Shown here: positions 33,703 to 42,014 of the stretch, in pieces
How positions within the stretch are numbered: the first letter of the stretch is position 1
Layout of the letters: each line of letters opens with the position of its first letter
Assembly (NCBI GenBank): GCA_039029195.1
Contig: JBCCGR010000017.1
Span: 1-64,000, forward strand
DNA from: JBCCGR01 sp039029195
Lineage (GTDB): Bacteria > Pseudomonadota > Alphaproteobacteria > Rhizobiales > Rhizobiaceae
Direction of reading: 5' to 3'
DNA: 64,000 nucleotides
Notes under the pieces: generated by a model
Told to the model about the DNA's origin: nothing
What the model saw: only the letters and a program-made list of their open reading frames with translations
Database searches by the model: none
Translations under genes and position numbers: made by a program

Positions 33703-34542
33703 ATGAATTGCGCACATCTAAAATCGAGAAAAATCCTCCGCGTTTCCGGCGAAGAGGCGGAGAGCTTTCTGCAAGGGCTCATCACCTGCAATCTTGATCA
33801 GATTTCCGATGAGGGCCTGCTGTTTGGCGCCTTGCTGACGCCGCAGGGGAAGGTGCTGTTCGACTTCTTCGTCCACGCCGGCGATGACGGTATGCTGATC
33901 GATATTGACGGCGAGGCCGGTGCCGACTTCATGAAGCGGCTGATGTTCTACCGCCTGCGCGCACCCGTGGAGATCGAAGCTGTAGATGACCTGGACGTCT
34001 ATGCGGCCTGGGACGGAGCGCAGGAAGAGACCACAAAGGGCCACCTCGACCCGCGTCTTGCCGAACTGGGTGCTCGCTCGCTTTCCGCGCCCGGCGCGAT
34101 CGAAACCAATGCCGATGAAGCAACTTGGAACAACCATCGCATTGCGCTTGGAATGCCAGCATCGGGCGCTGACTTCGCATTTGGCGATGTGTTCCCCCAT
34201 GATGTGATGATGGATTGCTTTTCCAAAACCAGCGGCGTTGATTTCACCAAGGGCTGCTATGTGGGACAGGAAGTGGTTTCCCGAATGCAGCATCGCGGAA
34301 CCGCCCGGCGTCGTTTTGTCAAAGTTGCAGCTGAGGAGCCGCTCTCCTCGGGAACGGACCTGTTGGCCGGTTCGCGCAGTGTCGGGACAATTGGTTCGGT
34401 CGCAGGAGCGACCGGCCTGGCTCTCGTGCGGATAGATCGGGTCGCATCAGCGCTTGCAGATGATACCGAAATTCTTGCCGACAATGTTCCCGTCACGCTC
34501 ACCCTGCCTGCCTGGTCAGGCATTGAATGGCCATCGACGTGA
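33703..34542 (+). CDS. ygfZ: YgfZ-type folate-binding Fe-S assembly/repair protein
   Basis: A 279-residue cytoplasmic protein with the diagnostic KGCYVGQE near residue 182 and the N-terminal RVSGEEAESFLQGLITCNL. YgfZ/IBA57 proteins bind tetrahydrofolate and support Fe-S enzymes such as MiaB. The last third has the GTIGSVAG beta-part. The HD-domain gene starts inside its final 16 bases, so these genes form a tightly overlapping operon. Confidence 0.94.
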   Translation: MNCAHLKSRKILRVSGEEAESFLQGLITCNLDQISDEGLLFGALLTPQGKVLFDFFVHAGDDGMLIDIDGEAGADFMKRLMFYRLRAPVEIEAVDDLDVYAAWDGAQEETTKGHLDPRLAELGARSLSAPGAIETNADEATWNNHRIALGMPASGADFAFGDVFPHDVMMDCFSKTSGVDFTKGCYVGQEVVSRMQHRGTARRRFVKVAAEEPLSSGTDLLAGSRSVGTIGSVAGATGLALVRIDRVASALADDTEILADNVPVTLTLPAWSGIEWPST

Positions 34543-35156
34543 CTGCCTCGACGGCGCGAAATTCGGCGGAACCGGTGCGCGCCTGGCAGCGCATGTTGTC
34601 CGGTCGCAGGCTCGACTTGCTCGACCCCTCTCCGCTTGATGTGGAGATCGAAGATATCGCCCATGGTCTGGCGCGGGTTGCCCGCTGGAATGGTCAGACC
34701 ACCGGCGATCACGCATTCAGTGTTGCCCAGCATTCCTTGCTCGTGCTCGATATTTTCGACCGGCTTTACCCCGAAACACCAACCCGCGACCGGTTGATGG
34801 TGCTGCTGCACGATGCACCTGAATATGTGATCGGCGATATGATTTCGCCGTTCAAAGCGGTGGTTGGTGGGGAATATAAGGCAATCGAAGAGCGGTTGCT
34901 GATAGCCATTCACCTGCGCTTCAGCCTGCCTGCCGCACCACCGAAACGCCTCAAATCCCGCACCAAACGGGCGGACACCGTGGCCGCTTACTTTGAAGCC
35001 ACAGCGCTCGCAGGCTTTTCACCCAAAGAAGCAATTTCCTATTTCGGGCGACCATCGGGTTTTGTACCCGATCTTTTTGATCTGACCCCACATCCGACAC
35101 GCGATATCGAAGAACGGTTCCTCAACGCGTTCAGGCAGTTGGAGGCGGCACAATGA
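34527..35156 (+). CDS. HD-domain protein, YfbR-like nucleotidase
   Basis: A 209-residue cytoplasmic protein with HD-domain metal residues in GDHAFSVAQHSLLVL and LLHDAPEYVIGDM. The arrangement matches YfbR-like 5'-deoxynucleotidases that remove phosphate from dNMPs, so a nucleotide pool function is likely. It overlaps ygfZ by 16 bp and shares ATGA with the next gene. Exact substrate is inference. Confidence 0.85.
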   Translation: MAIDVTASTARNSAEPVRAWQRMLSGRRLDLLDPSPLDVEIEDIAHGLARVARWNGQTTGDHAFSVAQHSLLVLDIFDRLYPETPTRDRLMVLLHDAPEYVIGDMISPFKAVVGGEYKAIEERLLIAIHLRFSLPAAPPKRLKSRTKRADTVAAYFEATALAGFSPKEAISYFGRPSGFVPDLFDLTPHPTRDIEERFLNAFRQLEAAQ

Positions 35157-35683
35157 GCGGTGATGTTCGGGTCGCCCACGTGTGCGGACTTGCAACGCTG
35201 TCCGAAACCGTCGCCAAGAGCGGAGCGACGCACCTCATCAGCCTGCTTGGACCAAATCATGAGTTCAGCCGACCACCGCAAATCGCTGCGCACAACCATC
35301 TGCATCTCACGTTCAACGACATTGCCGAACCACGCGAAGGCTATATCTCACCTGGTGAGCAGGACATTGTCGAGCTGATTGCATTCGGCAGAAGCTGGCA
35401 CCAGGAGGGCATCGCCCCAATCGTCATTCATTGCTGGTTTGGTATCAGCCGGTCCACGGCAGGCGCCTACATTCTCGCCTGCCTGTTGCAGCAAGAGCGA
35501 TCAGAGCAGGAAATCGCAGACGAGTTACGCGCTCGCTCACCGTCCGCAACCCCCAATCCAAGATTGGTGGCGCTGGCCGATCAGCATCTGCAGCGAGACG
35601 GTAGAATGGTGCATGCAATCGCCGCTATCGGGCGAGGTGCGCACGCGTCCAGCGGCACGCCGTTCGAAATGCCGCTCGAATAG
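35153..35683 (+). CDS. Dual-specificity/tyrosine phosphatase-like protein
   Basis: A 176-residue protein with the C-x5-R active-site loop HCWFGISRST near residue 100 and an upstream aspartate region (FNDIAEPREGYISP) where the general acid is expected. The N-terminal HVCGLATLSE and LISLLGP resemble bacterial proteins annotated as tyrosine phosphatases. It is the third gene of the overlapping ygfZ-HD-phosphatase run. Substrate unknown. Confidence 0.85.
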   Translation: MSGDVRVAHVCGLATLSETVAKSGATHLISLLGPNHEFSRPPQIAAHNHLHLTFNDIAEPREGYISPGEQDIVELIAFGRSWHQEGIAPIVIHCWFGISRSTAGAYILACLLQQERSEQEIADELRARSPSATPNPRLVALADQHLQRDGRMVHAIAAIGRGAHASSGTPFEMPLE

Positions 35684-35691
35684 AAAGCCGA

Positions 35692-36093
35692 TCAAACCAG
35701 AGGTTTTTTGCGAAGCAATGACCGCTTGTTGAGTTTGCTCTCAACAACTGTCTGACTTCGCACGGCACTGACCTGCTGCACTGCTGAAACAAAGCGTGCA
35801 CCAATTTCCATGCCTTTCCGCCAAACCACTTCGCAGTCTGCGCGGATGCCATCCAGCTCAATGAAAATCTGAAAGCGATCCGGAATAAAGTCCGTCTCCT
35901 TGATTTTGATTTTCACGCCGGAATCCGACATATCACGTACAATGACATCAGTTGAAATGCTGCCATCTCCATAGGATGCGATGGCTTTCTTCAGCATCCG
36001 CCGACGCGGTGATCGTTGATCTGGCAGTGGTGCGGGCTCCGCGCCAAACGCGGCAGCATGTCCACCGACATGTGTTCGCAAAGGATCGTTCAT
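35692..36093 (-). CDS. PilZ-domain protein
   Basis: A 133-residue protein from ATG 36093. The RSPRRRMLKKA segment and D-M-S-D-S-G-V-K-I give the RxxxR and D/NxSxxG signature of PilZ, which binds cyclic di-GMP. The domain fills residues 35-115, with a basic tail. Single-domain PilZ proteins like this are abundant in Hyphomicrobiales and affect motility or exopolysaccharide. It converges on the phosphatase gene with 8 bp between. Confidence 0.88.
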   Translation of the reverse strand: MNDPLRTHVGGHAAAFGAEPAPLPDQRSPRRRMLKKAIASYGDGSISTDVIVRDMSDSGVKIKIKETDFIPDRFQIFIELDGIRADCEVVWRKGMEIGARFVSAVQQVSAVRSQTVVESKLNKRSLLRKKPLV

Positions 36094-36296
36094 CTTACCG
36101 TACCCGTATAGCGCGCCCCTCAAATACCGTTAGCCATATTGACACACGCGGGTGAACACTCCCTTGCGTCAAATGGTAAAGAGCGGGTTAAAGGCAAACG
36201 GGATTCCGGACCAATCGCGGTCCTGGTTCAGACGACAGATTTCATAGTTCATCTGGGGCTGGCTCGATCAGTTCCACGCCACAAAAACGTCTGTGC

Positions 36297-36321
36297 CATC
36301 CCGGCTTCAATAGCCGGGATG
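36297..36321. terminator. Strong hairpin downstream of the peroxiredoxin gene
   Basis: CATCCCGGCT, 5-base loop, AGCCGGGATG: a perfect 10-bp stem, 22 bp beyond the stop at 36344. The T-rich tail (TTAACTTTT) is on the plus strand, so it best ends a plus-strand transcript, though it may serve both. Confidence 0.55.
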
Positions 36322-36343
36322 TTAACTTTTCAGCCTGTGCCGG

Positions 36344-36997
36344 TCAGCCAGACAGGTTGGTCATTCTCAGATAGGGAAGCACCTCATTGTAGCTGCCGAA
36401 TTTGGCTTTGGCGTCTTCGTCGCTCACAGCCGTCGGGATCACCACATCGTCACCCACATTCCAGTTTGCGGGCGTGGCAACGCCCTTGCTGGCCGCCGTC
36501 TGGAGGCCATCCAGCGCGCGCAAAACCTCTGCGAAGTTGCGGCCCACATTCATGGGATAAGTCATGGTCAGCTTCAGCTGTTTGTCCGGGCCGATAATGA
36601 AAACAGAGCGTACGGTTGCGCTGTCGTTGGGCGTCCGGCCATCTGGCAAATAGGCTTCAGCAGGAAGCATATCGAAGGCCTTGGAAACGGTTAGTCCGTC
36701 GTCAGCGATGATTGGGAAACCGGCATTGGTTCCGCCAACCTTCTCGATATCCTTCTTCCAGTTCTTGTGGTCTTCAACACCATCAACAGACACACCGATA
36801 ACCTTGGTGCCTCGCTTCTCCCATTCGCCACTGAGCTGGGCCACCGCACCGAACTCGGTCGTGCAAACCGGGGTAAAGTCCTTTGGATGAGAGAACAGGA
36901 TCGCCCAGCTGTCGCCAATCCACTCATGCAACGAAAAGGTCCCCATATCCGTTTCTACGGTCAGGTCGGGGATGGTGTCGTTAATTCGCAGGCCCAT
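36344..36997 (-). CDS. 1-Cys peroxiredoxin (Prx6 type)
   Basis: Reduces peroxides in the cytoplasm. The 217-residue protein has the peroxidatic Cys45 in HPKDFTPVCTTEFG and no other cysteine, as in 1-Cys peroxiredoxins. Further family marks are VSVDGVEDHKNW, the long C-terminal dimerisation part with YPMNVGRNF and a final YLRMT. An external reductant is needed. ATG 36997 has GGAGAAATG just before it. Confidence 0.95.
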   Translation of the reverse strand: MGLRINDTIPDLTVETDMGTFSLHEWIGDSWAILFSHPKDFTPVCTTEFGAVAQLSGEWEKRGTKVIGVSVDGVEDHKNWKKDIEKVGGTNAGFPIIADDGLTVSKAFDMLPAEAYLPDGRTPNDSATVRSVFIIGPDKQLKLTMTYPMNVGRNFAEVLRALDGLQTAASKGVATPANWNVGDDVVIPTAVSDEDAKAKFGSYNEVLPYLRMTNLSG

Positions 36998-37154
36998 TTC
37001 ATTTCTCCTTCAATGTTGGGATAGGGTGATTAAGGAATTCTTCGCCAATATAGGGAACCGATTGATCCGTTGCAGAGGTGGCGGTGCAGTTCAGTCAGTT
37101 TTTCCTTGCCCGCAAGCTTAAATCCAACCAATATATGAGACAAATGTCCATAGG

Positions 37155-37925
37155 TTGAGACAATATTTGCAGCTAGAACGCCTCATAACCATTCTGGAAA
37201 TGACTGCGGCGGCGGGTCGGCCCATCTCTGCGGCCCGATTGCAAGAATCCACCGGACTACCAAGACCAACCTGTTACCGGCTGGTTCAAACCCTCACGGA
37301 TCATAGATTGCTTGATCTCCAGGGCGAGGACGCTCGATACGTGATCGGTGACCGGCTGATCCGGCTCGCGCTGCTCGGCAAATCAGACATCGACATTCGC
37401 CGCGCCACTGCCGGCGTCATCAAGGAAGCGGCAATTCATCTGGGCGACGCGACGTTCCTCGCGCGATTGCGAAACAAGCAGGTTGAGATCATTCACGTCG
37501 AAATCCCTGACGATTCCACCAACTCATTTGTGCATCCGGGACTGGGCAATCGCCCGCTCCATGCCTGTTCGTCTGCAAAAGCAATTGCAGCCTTCGCAGA
37601 AGAAGGCCTGCAAAAACACATATTTGAAAGCGTGTTCGAGCCTTTCAACGACAACACCCCCACCTCGGAACAGGAACTTCTTGAGGAATATTCCGGCATC
37701 CGGGACAAGGGCTACGCAGTCTGTGATCAGGAGATCAATCTTGGCATCTCCAGCGTGGCAGCCCCCGTCCGATTTGGTGAAATTGGTGTCACATTCAGCG
37801 TCGGTGCGGTTAGCTACGCCGACAAATATACGCCCAAAATACAAAACAGGGTGGGAGAATATCTGAGTGGACTTGCAACAAAAGTGGAGGCTGCCATTCA
37901 GATGTGCAATGCCGTTGAAATTTAA
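37155..37925 (+). CDS. IclR-family regulator
   Basis: A 256-residue regulator: winged helix at the N-terminus (ITILEMTAAAGRPISAARLQESTGLPRPTCYRLVQTL, with PRPTCYRLVQTL as recognition helix), then a ligand domain with HVEIPDD, PLHACSSAKA and GYAVCDQEI. No ATG is available; TTG 37155 is used, TTG 37167 is the alternative. The methanethiol oxidase gene lies 84 bp downstream on the same strand, so it is the likely target or is co-regulated. Confidence 0.88.
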   Translation: MRQYLQLERLITILEMTAAAGRPISAARLQESTGLPRPTCYRLVQTLTDHRLLDLQGEDARYVIGDRLIRLALLGKSDIDIRRATAGVIKEAAIHLGDATFLARLRNKQVEIIHVEIPDDSTNSFVHPGLGNRPLHACSSAKAIAAFAEEGLQKHIFESVFEPFNDNTPTSEQELLEEYSGIRDKGYAVCDQEINLGISSVAAPVRFGEIGVTFSVGAVSYADKYTPKIQNRVGEYLSGLATKVEAAIQMCNAVEI

Positions 37926-38008
37926 CAACGAATAGCGCGGCATCGCATCAGTGATCAGGGGGAGAACTGATCAAACCGGCGACATAATTGCTTAGAAGGA
38001 GGAAAAGC

Positions 38009-39409
38009 ATGAATATGAGGCCCGATCCAACATTCCACGCGACTGCGCAATTGGCGATGCAGGCACCAGTGGAGAATTATGGATTTACGATAATGTTGAG
38101 TGCCGATGGCAGTCAGCCAGACGGCATCGCGGTGGTCGATCTCAACCCATCGTCCGACACCTACGGTCAGATCGTCCACAAGGTGATCGTTCCGAACAAA
38201 GGCGACGAGTTCCACCATTTTGGTTGGAATGCCTGCTCATCGGCCCTGTCGCCACTGACCGGACATGCTTTCTTGGAGCGACGGTATCTTATCGTGCCGG
38301 GCATCAGATCGTCACGCATCTACATCATTGATGTGAAAGAGCCGCTCAAGGCGAAAATCCACAAGACCATTGAGCCGGAAGAAGTGTTTGCCAAAACCGG
38401 TTATTCGCGACCACACACCATTCATTGTGGACCCGAAGGCATCTACGTCTCAACGCTCGGCGGTGGCGGCGAAGACGGTACAGACGGCCCTCCAGGCATC
38501 TTCATCATGGATTGCGAGACGTTCGAGATCATCGGGCGTTACGAGATGGATCGTGGTGCGCAGGACAAACACTATGACTTCTGGTGGAACCTGCCACAGG
38601 ACTACATGGTAAGCTCAGAGTGGGCACTGCCACCCCAGTTTGAAGGTGGTATCGTCCCGGAAGACCTGCTTGGCAACAAGTATGGCCACTCGCTGCATTT
38701 CTGGGATTTGCGCAAGCGCAAGAACATCCAGACCATCGATCTGGGTGCAAACCATCAAATGGCGCTAGAAATCCGCCCTGCGCATGATCCGTCAAAGTCT
38801 CACGGCTTCTGCGGTGTGGTTGTCGACACAACCAATCTTCAGGGGTCGATCTTCACCTGGTGGCGCGATGATGACGGAACGTGGCAGGCGAAGAAGACCA
38901 TCACCATCGACCCCGTTCCCGCAGATGCGGACGACCTGCCAGATTTGCTCAAAGGCTTTGGTGCGGTCCCGCCATTGGTGACCGACATTGATCTCAGCCT
39001 TGATGACAGATTTCTCTATGTTGCCTGCTGGGGGTTGGGCGAAATGCATCAATATGATGTCTCTGATCCCATGAACCCCAAGCTCACCGGCAAGGTTGAA
39101 ATCGGCGGCATTGTTGCAAAGCACAAACATCCAAATGGCAAGGGCTTTGCCTATGGTCCTCAGATGGTTGAAATCAGCCGCGATGGAAAACGCGTCTACT
39201 GGACCAACTCGCTCTATTCCACCTGGGATGATCAGTTCTATCCCAACGATGAGGGCGGCCAGATGGTGATGGCCCGTGTTGGCGACAATGGTGGCCTGGA
39301 ACTCGACAAGGACTTCTACATCGACTTCCCTGACGGCTATCGCAGCCATCAGATCAGGCTGGAAGGCGGCGACTGTTCAACCGACAGTTTCTGCTACCCC
39401 AACGTCTGA
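38009..39409 (+). CDS. mtoX: Methanethiol oxidase, selenium-binding protein SBP56 family
   Basis: A 466-residue beta-propeller that, in characterised relatives, oxidises methanethiol to formaldehyde, hydrogen sulfide and hydrogen peroxide. The match to human SELENBP1 is strong: DEFHHFGWNACSS with the conserved cysteine, SRPHTIHC, YDFWWNLP, SEWALPP, SLDDRFLYVACWGLGEMHQYDVSDP (core DDRFLYVACW) and QFYPNDEGG. ATG 38009 has a very strong AGAAGGAGG 7 bases upstream. No signal peptide is seen, unlike the periplasmic Hyphomicrobium enzyme. Preceded by an IclR regulator and followed 6 bp later by a membrane protein. Confidence 0.9.
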   Translation: MNMRPDPTFHATAQLAMQAPVENYGFTIMLSADGSQPDGIAVVDLNPSSDTYGQIVHKVIVPNKGDEFHHFGWNACSSALSPLTGHAFLERRYLIVPGIRSSRIYIIDVKEPLKAKIHKTIEPEEVFAKTGYSRPHTIHCGPEGIYVSTLGGGGEDGTDGPPGIFIMDCETFEIIGRYEMDRGAQDKHYDFWWNLPQDYMVSSEWALPPQFEGGIVPEDLLGNKYGHSLHFWDLRKRKNIQTIDLGANHQMALEIRPAHDPSKSHGFCGVVVDTTNLQGSIFTWWRDDDGTWQAKKTITIDPVPADADDLPDLLKGFGAVPPLVTDIDLSLDDRFLYVACWGLGEMHQYDVSDPMNPKLTGKVEIGGIVAKHKHPNGKGFAYGPQMVEISRDGKRVYWTNSLYSTWDDQFYPNDEGGQMVMARVGDNGGLELDKDFYIDFPDGYRSHQIRLEGGDCSTDSFCYPNV

Positions 39410-39415
39410 TCCGGA

Positions 39416-40081
39416 ATGGATGAAACATCGGTGACGGCCCTTTGGTGGGCCGTCATTTTTTCAGGCATCTATCACGGCATAAATCCTGGCATGGGATGGC
39501 CTCTGGCCGTCTCCGCCAGCCTGATGGAGCGTCGGCACAGCGCACTTCCCGTGGCTTTGTGCATGCTGGCGCTCGGCCATTTGCTGGCCATGCTGGCAAT
39601 TCTGTTGCCGTTTTCCATGATGACTGCACTGGTGATCTGGGAGAAGGAACTGCGCATTGGTGCAGGGCTCTTGGTGATTGCGATGGGCATCTATCTGCTC
39701 ATCAATCGAAAACACCCGCGCTTTCTTGCCCGCGTCCACCCAAGCCGGTTGGCCTTATGGTCCTTTCTGGCGGCAATGGCTCACGGCGCTGGGCTGATGC
39801 TTGTGCCGATCTATCTCGGTATCTGCGCCATCGGTGCGGACGACACCGGCCATCAGGCGGCACTCAGTCTGATGGGTGGTAATGTCTGGCGGGCGCTGAC
39901 CGTGGCTTTTGTCCACACGATGGCAATGACCATCGCCGGCGGTGTGATCGCCACAATCATCTATGTCTGGCTGGGTTTAAAATTCCTGTCCCGGGCTTGG
40001 TTCAATCTGGATGTGGTCTGGGCCGTCAGCCTCATTCTGGTCGGCGCATTCGGCATTTACTCCGCCGTGTACGGTCATTGA
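39416..40081 (+). CDS. Multi-helix membrane protein next to methanethiol oxidase
   Basis: A 221-residue protein with six or seven helices. GIYHGINPGMGWPLAVSASLME, of which HGINPGMGWPLAV is the core, and AHGAGLMLVPIYLG each have a histidine-glycine element like NicO/RcnA or LysE-related metal transporters. It begins 6 bp after mtoX, so it is in the same operon. SBP56 enzymes need copper, so copper or another metal delivery is a possible role. The exact family is not recognised. Confidence 0.75.
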   Translation: MDETSVTALWWAVIFSGIYHGINPGMGWPLAVSASLMERRHSALPVALCMLALGHLLAMLAILLPFSMMTALVIWEKELRIGAGLLVIAMGIYLLINRKHPRFLARVHPSRLALWSFLAAMAHGAGLMLVPIYLGICAIGADDTGHQAALSLMGGNVWRALTVAFVHTMAMTIAGGVIATIIYVWLGLKFLSRAWFNLDVVWAVSLILVGAFGIYSAVYGH

Positions 40082-40109
40082 AGGCAGAGACATCTGCTCG
40101 CGGCGGACA

Positions 40110-40868
40110 TCAGAACTTGCCATTGTTATTTTTCCATTCGCTGCGCGGCGCGATGGTTTCAACCGTGTCCCAATGTTCAGCGATCAGGCCGTTCTCGACC
40201 CGATAGAGGTCGTAGAAGCTGGTGTGAGCCTGGCCTTTGAATCCTTCGCTCACGCAAAGCACAAAATTGCCTTCCGCCAGCACGCGATGGATACAGTCGT
40301 AGCGGATATGGAACAGGCTGCCATCGGTCTGTTCCAGTGTCGCGCGCAACGCGTCCGTGCCATCGCCGGCCTCCGGACTGTGCTGAATCAAGTTGGCCGC
40401 AAAATAGTCCGTGAGACGGTCCAGATTGCGCCCGACAAACATGGTCTCCACCGCCTCCCGCACCAGCGCTCGATTGATTTCGGTCAGGTTGAGATCACGG
40501 ACCTCGGTTTCGCCATCAAGCATGCTGCGCCCGGACGGGTTCGGCTCTTTCAGTGGCTGGATGTTGTCCCAGTGCTCCACCGCAAACCCATCTTCAAACC
40601 GGAACACTTCGAACGCGGCACGGACGCTTAAAAAATCATACTCATTGTGGGCGAAGGCGAAATCACCATCTTCAAACACCCGGATGAACCGCACCTTGGG
40701 ATTGGTTTTGGCAAGCCGCGCGAACAGCACGGCAAGCCCTTCGCTCCCCTCATGGGTCTGGGGATTGTGCTGGATGTACTTCGCCGCATTGACGACAGCC
40801 GCCGCACTCGCCTCGCCCGTTTCAATACCTTTGAGCAGTTTCTTGAGCAGCTCTTTTTTATTCGCCAT
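40110..40868 (-). CDS. Protein with two SnoaL-like (NTF2-fold) domains
   Basis: A 252-residue cytoplasmic protein made of two related halves. Each has a NYIQHNP/NLIQHSP word (YIQHNPQTHEG and LIQHSPEAGDG), a central F-I-R-V/I-H-R strand and a YRVENGLIAEHWD/FRFEDGFAVEHWD ending. These are SnoaL-like aldol condensation-type NTF2 folds. The tandem arrangement and position between mtoX and mtnA point to a small-molecule role, but no reaction can be named. It converges with the membrane protein gene. Confidence 0.82.
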   Translation of the reverse strand: MANKKELLKKLLKGIETGEASAAAVVNAAKYIQHNPQTHEGSEGLAVLFARLAKTNPKVRFIRVFEDGDFAFAHNEYDFLSVRAAFEVFRFEDGFAVEHWDNIQPLKEPNPSGRSMLDGETEVRDLNLTEINRALVREAVETMFVGRNLDRLTDYFAANLIQHSPEAGDGTDALRATLEQTDGSLFHIRYDCIHRVLAEGNFVLCVSEGFKGQAHTSFYDLYRVENGLIAEHWDTVETIAPRSEWKNNNGKF

Positions 40869-40916
40869 TTGAGCAACCTTCAGGCGTAGGGCCAGCTTGC
40901 ATGATGAGGCAAACCA

Positions 40917-42014
40917 TCACCTGCCGCTCAAATCCGGAAACATCGCCGCCAGCGCCTCGGGCGAGGCTTCAGATACCCCGCGCTCGGTGATGAGGCCGGT
41001 CACGAGACGCCGTGGCGTCACATCAAAGGCGGGATTGCCCGCAGCGCTGCCCTCAGGCGCCACCTGCACCTGGCCCACATCGCCGTCTTTCGTTTTGCCC
41101 AGAATGTGTGTGACCTCTTCTGCGCTACGCTCCTCGATGGGAATTTCCTTCACCCCATCCTGCACGGTCCAGTCGATGGTGGGGGATGGCAGCGCCACAT
41201 AAAACGGCACGCCATTGTCGTGGGCCGCAAGTGCCTTCAGATAGGTGCCGATCTTGTTGCACACATCGCCAGCAGCCGTGGTGCGATCAGTGCCGGTGAT
41301 CACCGCATCCACCAGCCCATGCTGCATCAGATGCCCACCCGCATTGTCGACAATATACTGATGCGAAATTCCATGGCTCCCCAGTTCCCACGCGGTCATC
41401 GCACCCTGATTGCGCGGCCGGGTTTCATCCACCCAGATGTGGATTGGAATGCCTGCCTCCTGCGCATGATACATGGGGCTTGTGGCCGTGCCCCAATCGA
41501 CCGTTGCCAGCCAACCGGCATTGCAGTGGGTGAGAATGCGCACTGGCTCGCCATCAGCTTTGTTCGCGGCGATCTTGCGGATGATCTCCAGGCCGTTTAC
41601 GCCGATATTGCGGTTGATCTCCACATCTTCATCGGCAATCTCGTGCGCAAGCTGCATGCTTTTCTCCGCCCGCTCCGCCACCGGCACTGTGCGCAGGTAA
41701 TTGCGGCAGCGGTCCAGCGCCCAACGCAGATTGATCGCCGTGGGCCGGGTCTTTTCCAGCACCGTCCAGGCCTCGTCCAGCGCCTCGTCGCTTGAATTGA
41801 TCCCCATTTGCACGGCCATGCCATAGGCGGCGGTCGCGCCAATCAGCGGGGCGCCGCGCACCCACATGTCGGCGATGGAGGTCGCGACAGCCTCCAGCGT
41901 GGTCAGCGACACCACGATGAATTCGTGCGGCAGCCAGCGCTGATCGATGATCTTCACTTCACCCGCATCATGGTCGTACCAGATCGAGCGGTAGGGGGTG
42001 CCGTTGACCTTCAA
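40917..42014 (-). CDS. mtnA: 5-methylthioribose-1-phosphate isomerase
   Basis: Turns methylthioribose-1-phosphate into methylthioribulose-1-phosphate in methylthioadenosine recycling. The 365-residue protein shows MWVRGAPLIGATAAYG, the active-site CNAGWLATVDWGTA and the catalytic aspartate in ITGTDRTTAAGDVCNKIGTY (core GTDRTTAAGDV). It begins with TTG 42014 overlapping the mtnK stop by three bases; GAGGACG lies upstream. mtnK and mtnA thus form one translational unit, as expected for sequential enzymes. Confidence 0.95.
   Translation of the reverse strand: MKVNGTPYRSIWYDHDAGEVKIIDQRWLPHEFIVVSLTTLEAVATSIADMWVRGAPLIGATAAYGMAVQMGINSSDEALDEAWTVLEKTRPTAINLRWALDRCRNYLRTVPVAERAEKSMQLAHEIADEDVEINRNIGVNGLEIIRKIAANKADGEPVRILTHCNAGWLATVDWGTATSPMYHAQEAGIPIHIWVDETRPRNQGAMTAWELGSHGISHQYIVDNAGGHLMQHGLVDAVITGTDRTTAAGDVCNKIGTYLKALAAHDNGVPFYVALPSPTIDWTVQDGVKEIPIEERSAEEVTHILGKTKDGDVGQVQVAPEGSAAGNPAFDVTPRRLVTGLITERGVSEASPEALAAMFPDLSGR

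Noticed and set aside
32603..33706. 367-codon plus-strand frame opposite the dihydroorotase-like gene
   Set aside because: Shadow of a GC-rich gene; the minus strand has the full set of family motifs.
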